Source: Cyclobacteriaceae bacterium
GTDB taxonomy: Bacteria; Bacteroidota; Bacteroidia; Cytophagales; Cyclobacteriaceae
Direction of reading: 5' to 3'
NCBI GenBank assembly: GCA_947458585.1
Contig: CANGYY010000017.1
Coordinates: 1-52,886 of the forward strand
DNA length: 52,886 nucleotides
This document shows, in pieces, positions 52,079-52,886 of this stretch; within the stretch, counting starts at the first letter, position 1, and the number at the start of each line of letters is the position of its first letter. Position numbers and translations under genes: made by a program. The notes beneath the pieces were generated by a model. The model saw only the letters and a program-made list of their open reading frames with translations, did no database searches and had not been told where the DNA came from.

Positions 52079-52260
52079 TGTTTGGATGAGTTAAGTAGTT
52101 CAGTCTTCAGACAAGGCTCCGCAGGGGAGAATGAAAAAAGATATCCCAAAATAGAAAAATGTAAGGAACTTTTGGTAGTCCTCCCCCTGATTTTTTTAAA
52201 TGGAATTCAAGAAGCCCAAAAAGAGGCTGATTCTCTGAGAGTTAGTCGTCCTGAATTCCT

Positions 52261-52886
52261 TTATCGATTGAGCACTTGAAGCATTTGAACTGCTGCTAAG
52301 CCAGCGGTCTCGGTTCGCAAACGGCTCTTCCCCAAAGACACTGCTTTGAATCCATTTTCGAATGCGAGTTGGATCTCTTTGGGATCAAAATCTCCTTCAG
52401 GTCCAATCATGATGAGGTACTTTTCGCCTGCTTTGGCTAGGTCCAAGAGGTGGTGGGTATGATTTTCATCCACATAGGCGATAAACTTTTGGAAATCAGC
52501 AAAGTCGGTAGACTTAATTAGGTCGCTGAGTTTGGTTGTTCCGTTTAGGCTTGGGGTTCTCCATTTGATGCTTTGCTTGCAGGCAGAGATCATTTTTTTA
52601 TGTAGTCGGTCCACCTTTAAGAAACTCCGTTCCCCATGTAGCGTATCCAATAGCGTCAGTTCATGAAATCCGATCTCTGTGATTTTCTCCACCATCCACT
52701 CCATGCGGTCGGGGCTTTTGGTGGGGGCTATGGCCAAGTGGATGTAAAAAGGATCCACTGCAGCTTCTGTAGCCGACAGCACTTTTAAACTCGCCTTTTT
52801 CGGATCCGCTTCGTCCAGTACGCAGGTGTAGAGCATTCCTTTTCCATCCGTCAGCAGGATTTGGTCTCCCTTTTTTTTGCGAAGGA
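52261..52886 (-). CDS. rsmE: 16S rRNA (uracil1498-N3)-methyltransferase RsmE, 5' part outside the window
   Basis: The reading frame continues in-frame past the ATG at 52836 to the window edge. It shows LRKKKGDQILLTDGKGMLY, the end of the PUA-like N-terminal domain, so the gene is truncated at 52886 and its start is not visible. The SPOUT domain includes AIAPTKSPDRMEWMVEKITEIG, LIMIGPEGDFDPKEI and VSLGKSRLRTETAG, the knot that binds SAM. It methylates N3 of U1498 in 16S rRNA. Roughly 30 N-terminal residues lie outside. A two-arm repeat of the GAATTC sequence follows its stop. Confidence 0.94.
   Translation of the reverse strand, partial: LRKKKGDQILLTDGKGMLYTCVLDEADPKKASLKVLSATEAAVDPFYIHLAIAPTKSPDRMEWMVEKITEIGFHELTLLDTLHGERSFLKVDRLHKKMISACKQSIKWRTPSLNGTTKLSDLIKSTDFADFQKFIAYVDENHTHHLLDLAKAGEKYLIMIGPEGDFDPKEIQLAFENGFKAVSLGKSRLRTETAGLAAVQMLQVLNR

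Noticed and set aside
51794..52279. 161-codon plus-strand frame over the MerR gene and the gap upstream
   Set aside because: It is the shadow of the MerR gene, with no recognisable domain and no start signal.

Overview
The window is a chromosomal segment of a Bacteroidota bacterium, most likely order Cytophagales and close to Cyclobacteriaceae (Algoriphagus-like). That placement is inferred from several signs. There is a type IX secretion plug-family protein, a DUF3276/PUR protein, a Lacal_2735-family micro-protein, PorV-like and HhH/beta-barrel outer-membrane proteins, and a standalone LuxC-like acyl-CoA reductase beside a ferredoxin. Promoters carry the TAnnTTTG -7 box typical of this phylum, and Shine-Dalgarno sequences are mostly weak. 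Gene density is high. No rRNA, tRNA, insertion sequence, prophage or CRISPR array was seen.

Layout. 1-1.8 kb: cold-shock pair (small basic protein + CspA), a Dabb-domain protein and AlkB. 1.8-7.9 kb: MsrA-MsrB lipoprotein, an exported DUF1080 / Gfo-Idh-MocA pair (likely 3-keto-glycoside chemistry), a ROK regulator with a perfect dyad upstream, a cupin protein and a 56-residue Lacal_2735 protein. 7.9-13 kb: MORN-repeat protein, a hypothetical, FabH, SRAP and a YheT hydrolase. 13-17.4 kb: pyruvate dehydrogenase E2, HslV, and a TetR-AarF/ABC1 pair. 17.4-25.6 kb: sorbosone-dehydrogenase-like lipoprotein, ABC-F protein, T9SS plug protein, an orphan Cas6, YchF, an AI-2E transporter and a PUR protein. 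25.9-29.9 kb: ferredoxin and acyl-CoA reductase (divergent), then aconitase. 29.9-35.2 kb: porin, TPR lipoprotein, second AI-2E transporter, M3 peptidase. 35.4-40.7 kb: an envelope operon (PorV-like barrel, HhH/beta-barrel protein, metzincin-type protease). 40.7-44.9 kb: a candidate small RNA, NUDIX hydrolase, DUF819 membrane protein, YbjQ protein and an outer-membrane protein. 45-49.9 kb: SAM-I riboswitch followed by a split methionine synthase (two overlapping genes) and metF. 50-52.9 kb: PepSY membrane protein, DprA, MerR regulator and the C-terminal part of RsmE, cut by the window edge.

How the genes work together. The clearest functional unit is the methionine operon. A SAM-sensing leader controls synthesis of methyl-THF (MetF) and its use for homocysteine methylation (split MetH). 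The DUF1080/oxidoreductase pair probably acts on glycosides in the periplasm. The 35-41 kb operon is a coherent envelope system of unknown function.

The items most worth following up are four: the Cas6 homologue without any CRISPR context, the HhH-to-beta-barrel fusion operon, the unannotated transcript with a well-spaced promoter and terminator at about 40.99-41.07 kb, and a set of -7 boxes lying 2-4 nt before start codons that suggests leaderless mRNAs. Functions are inferred from recognisable motifs only; no database search was run.
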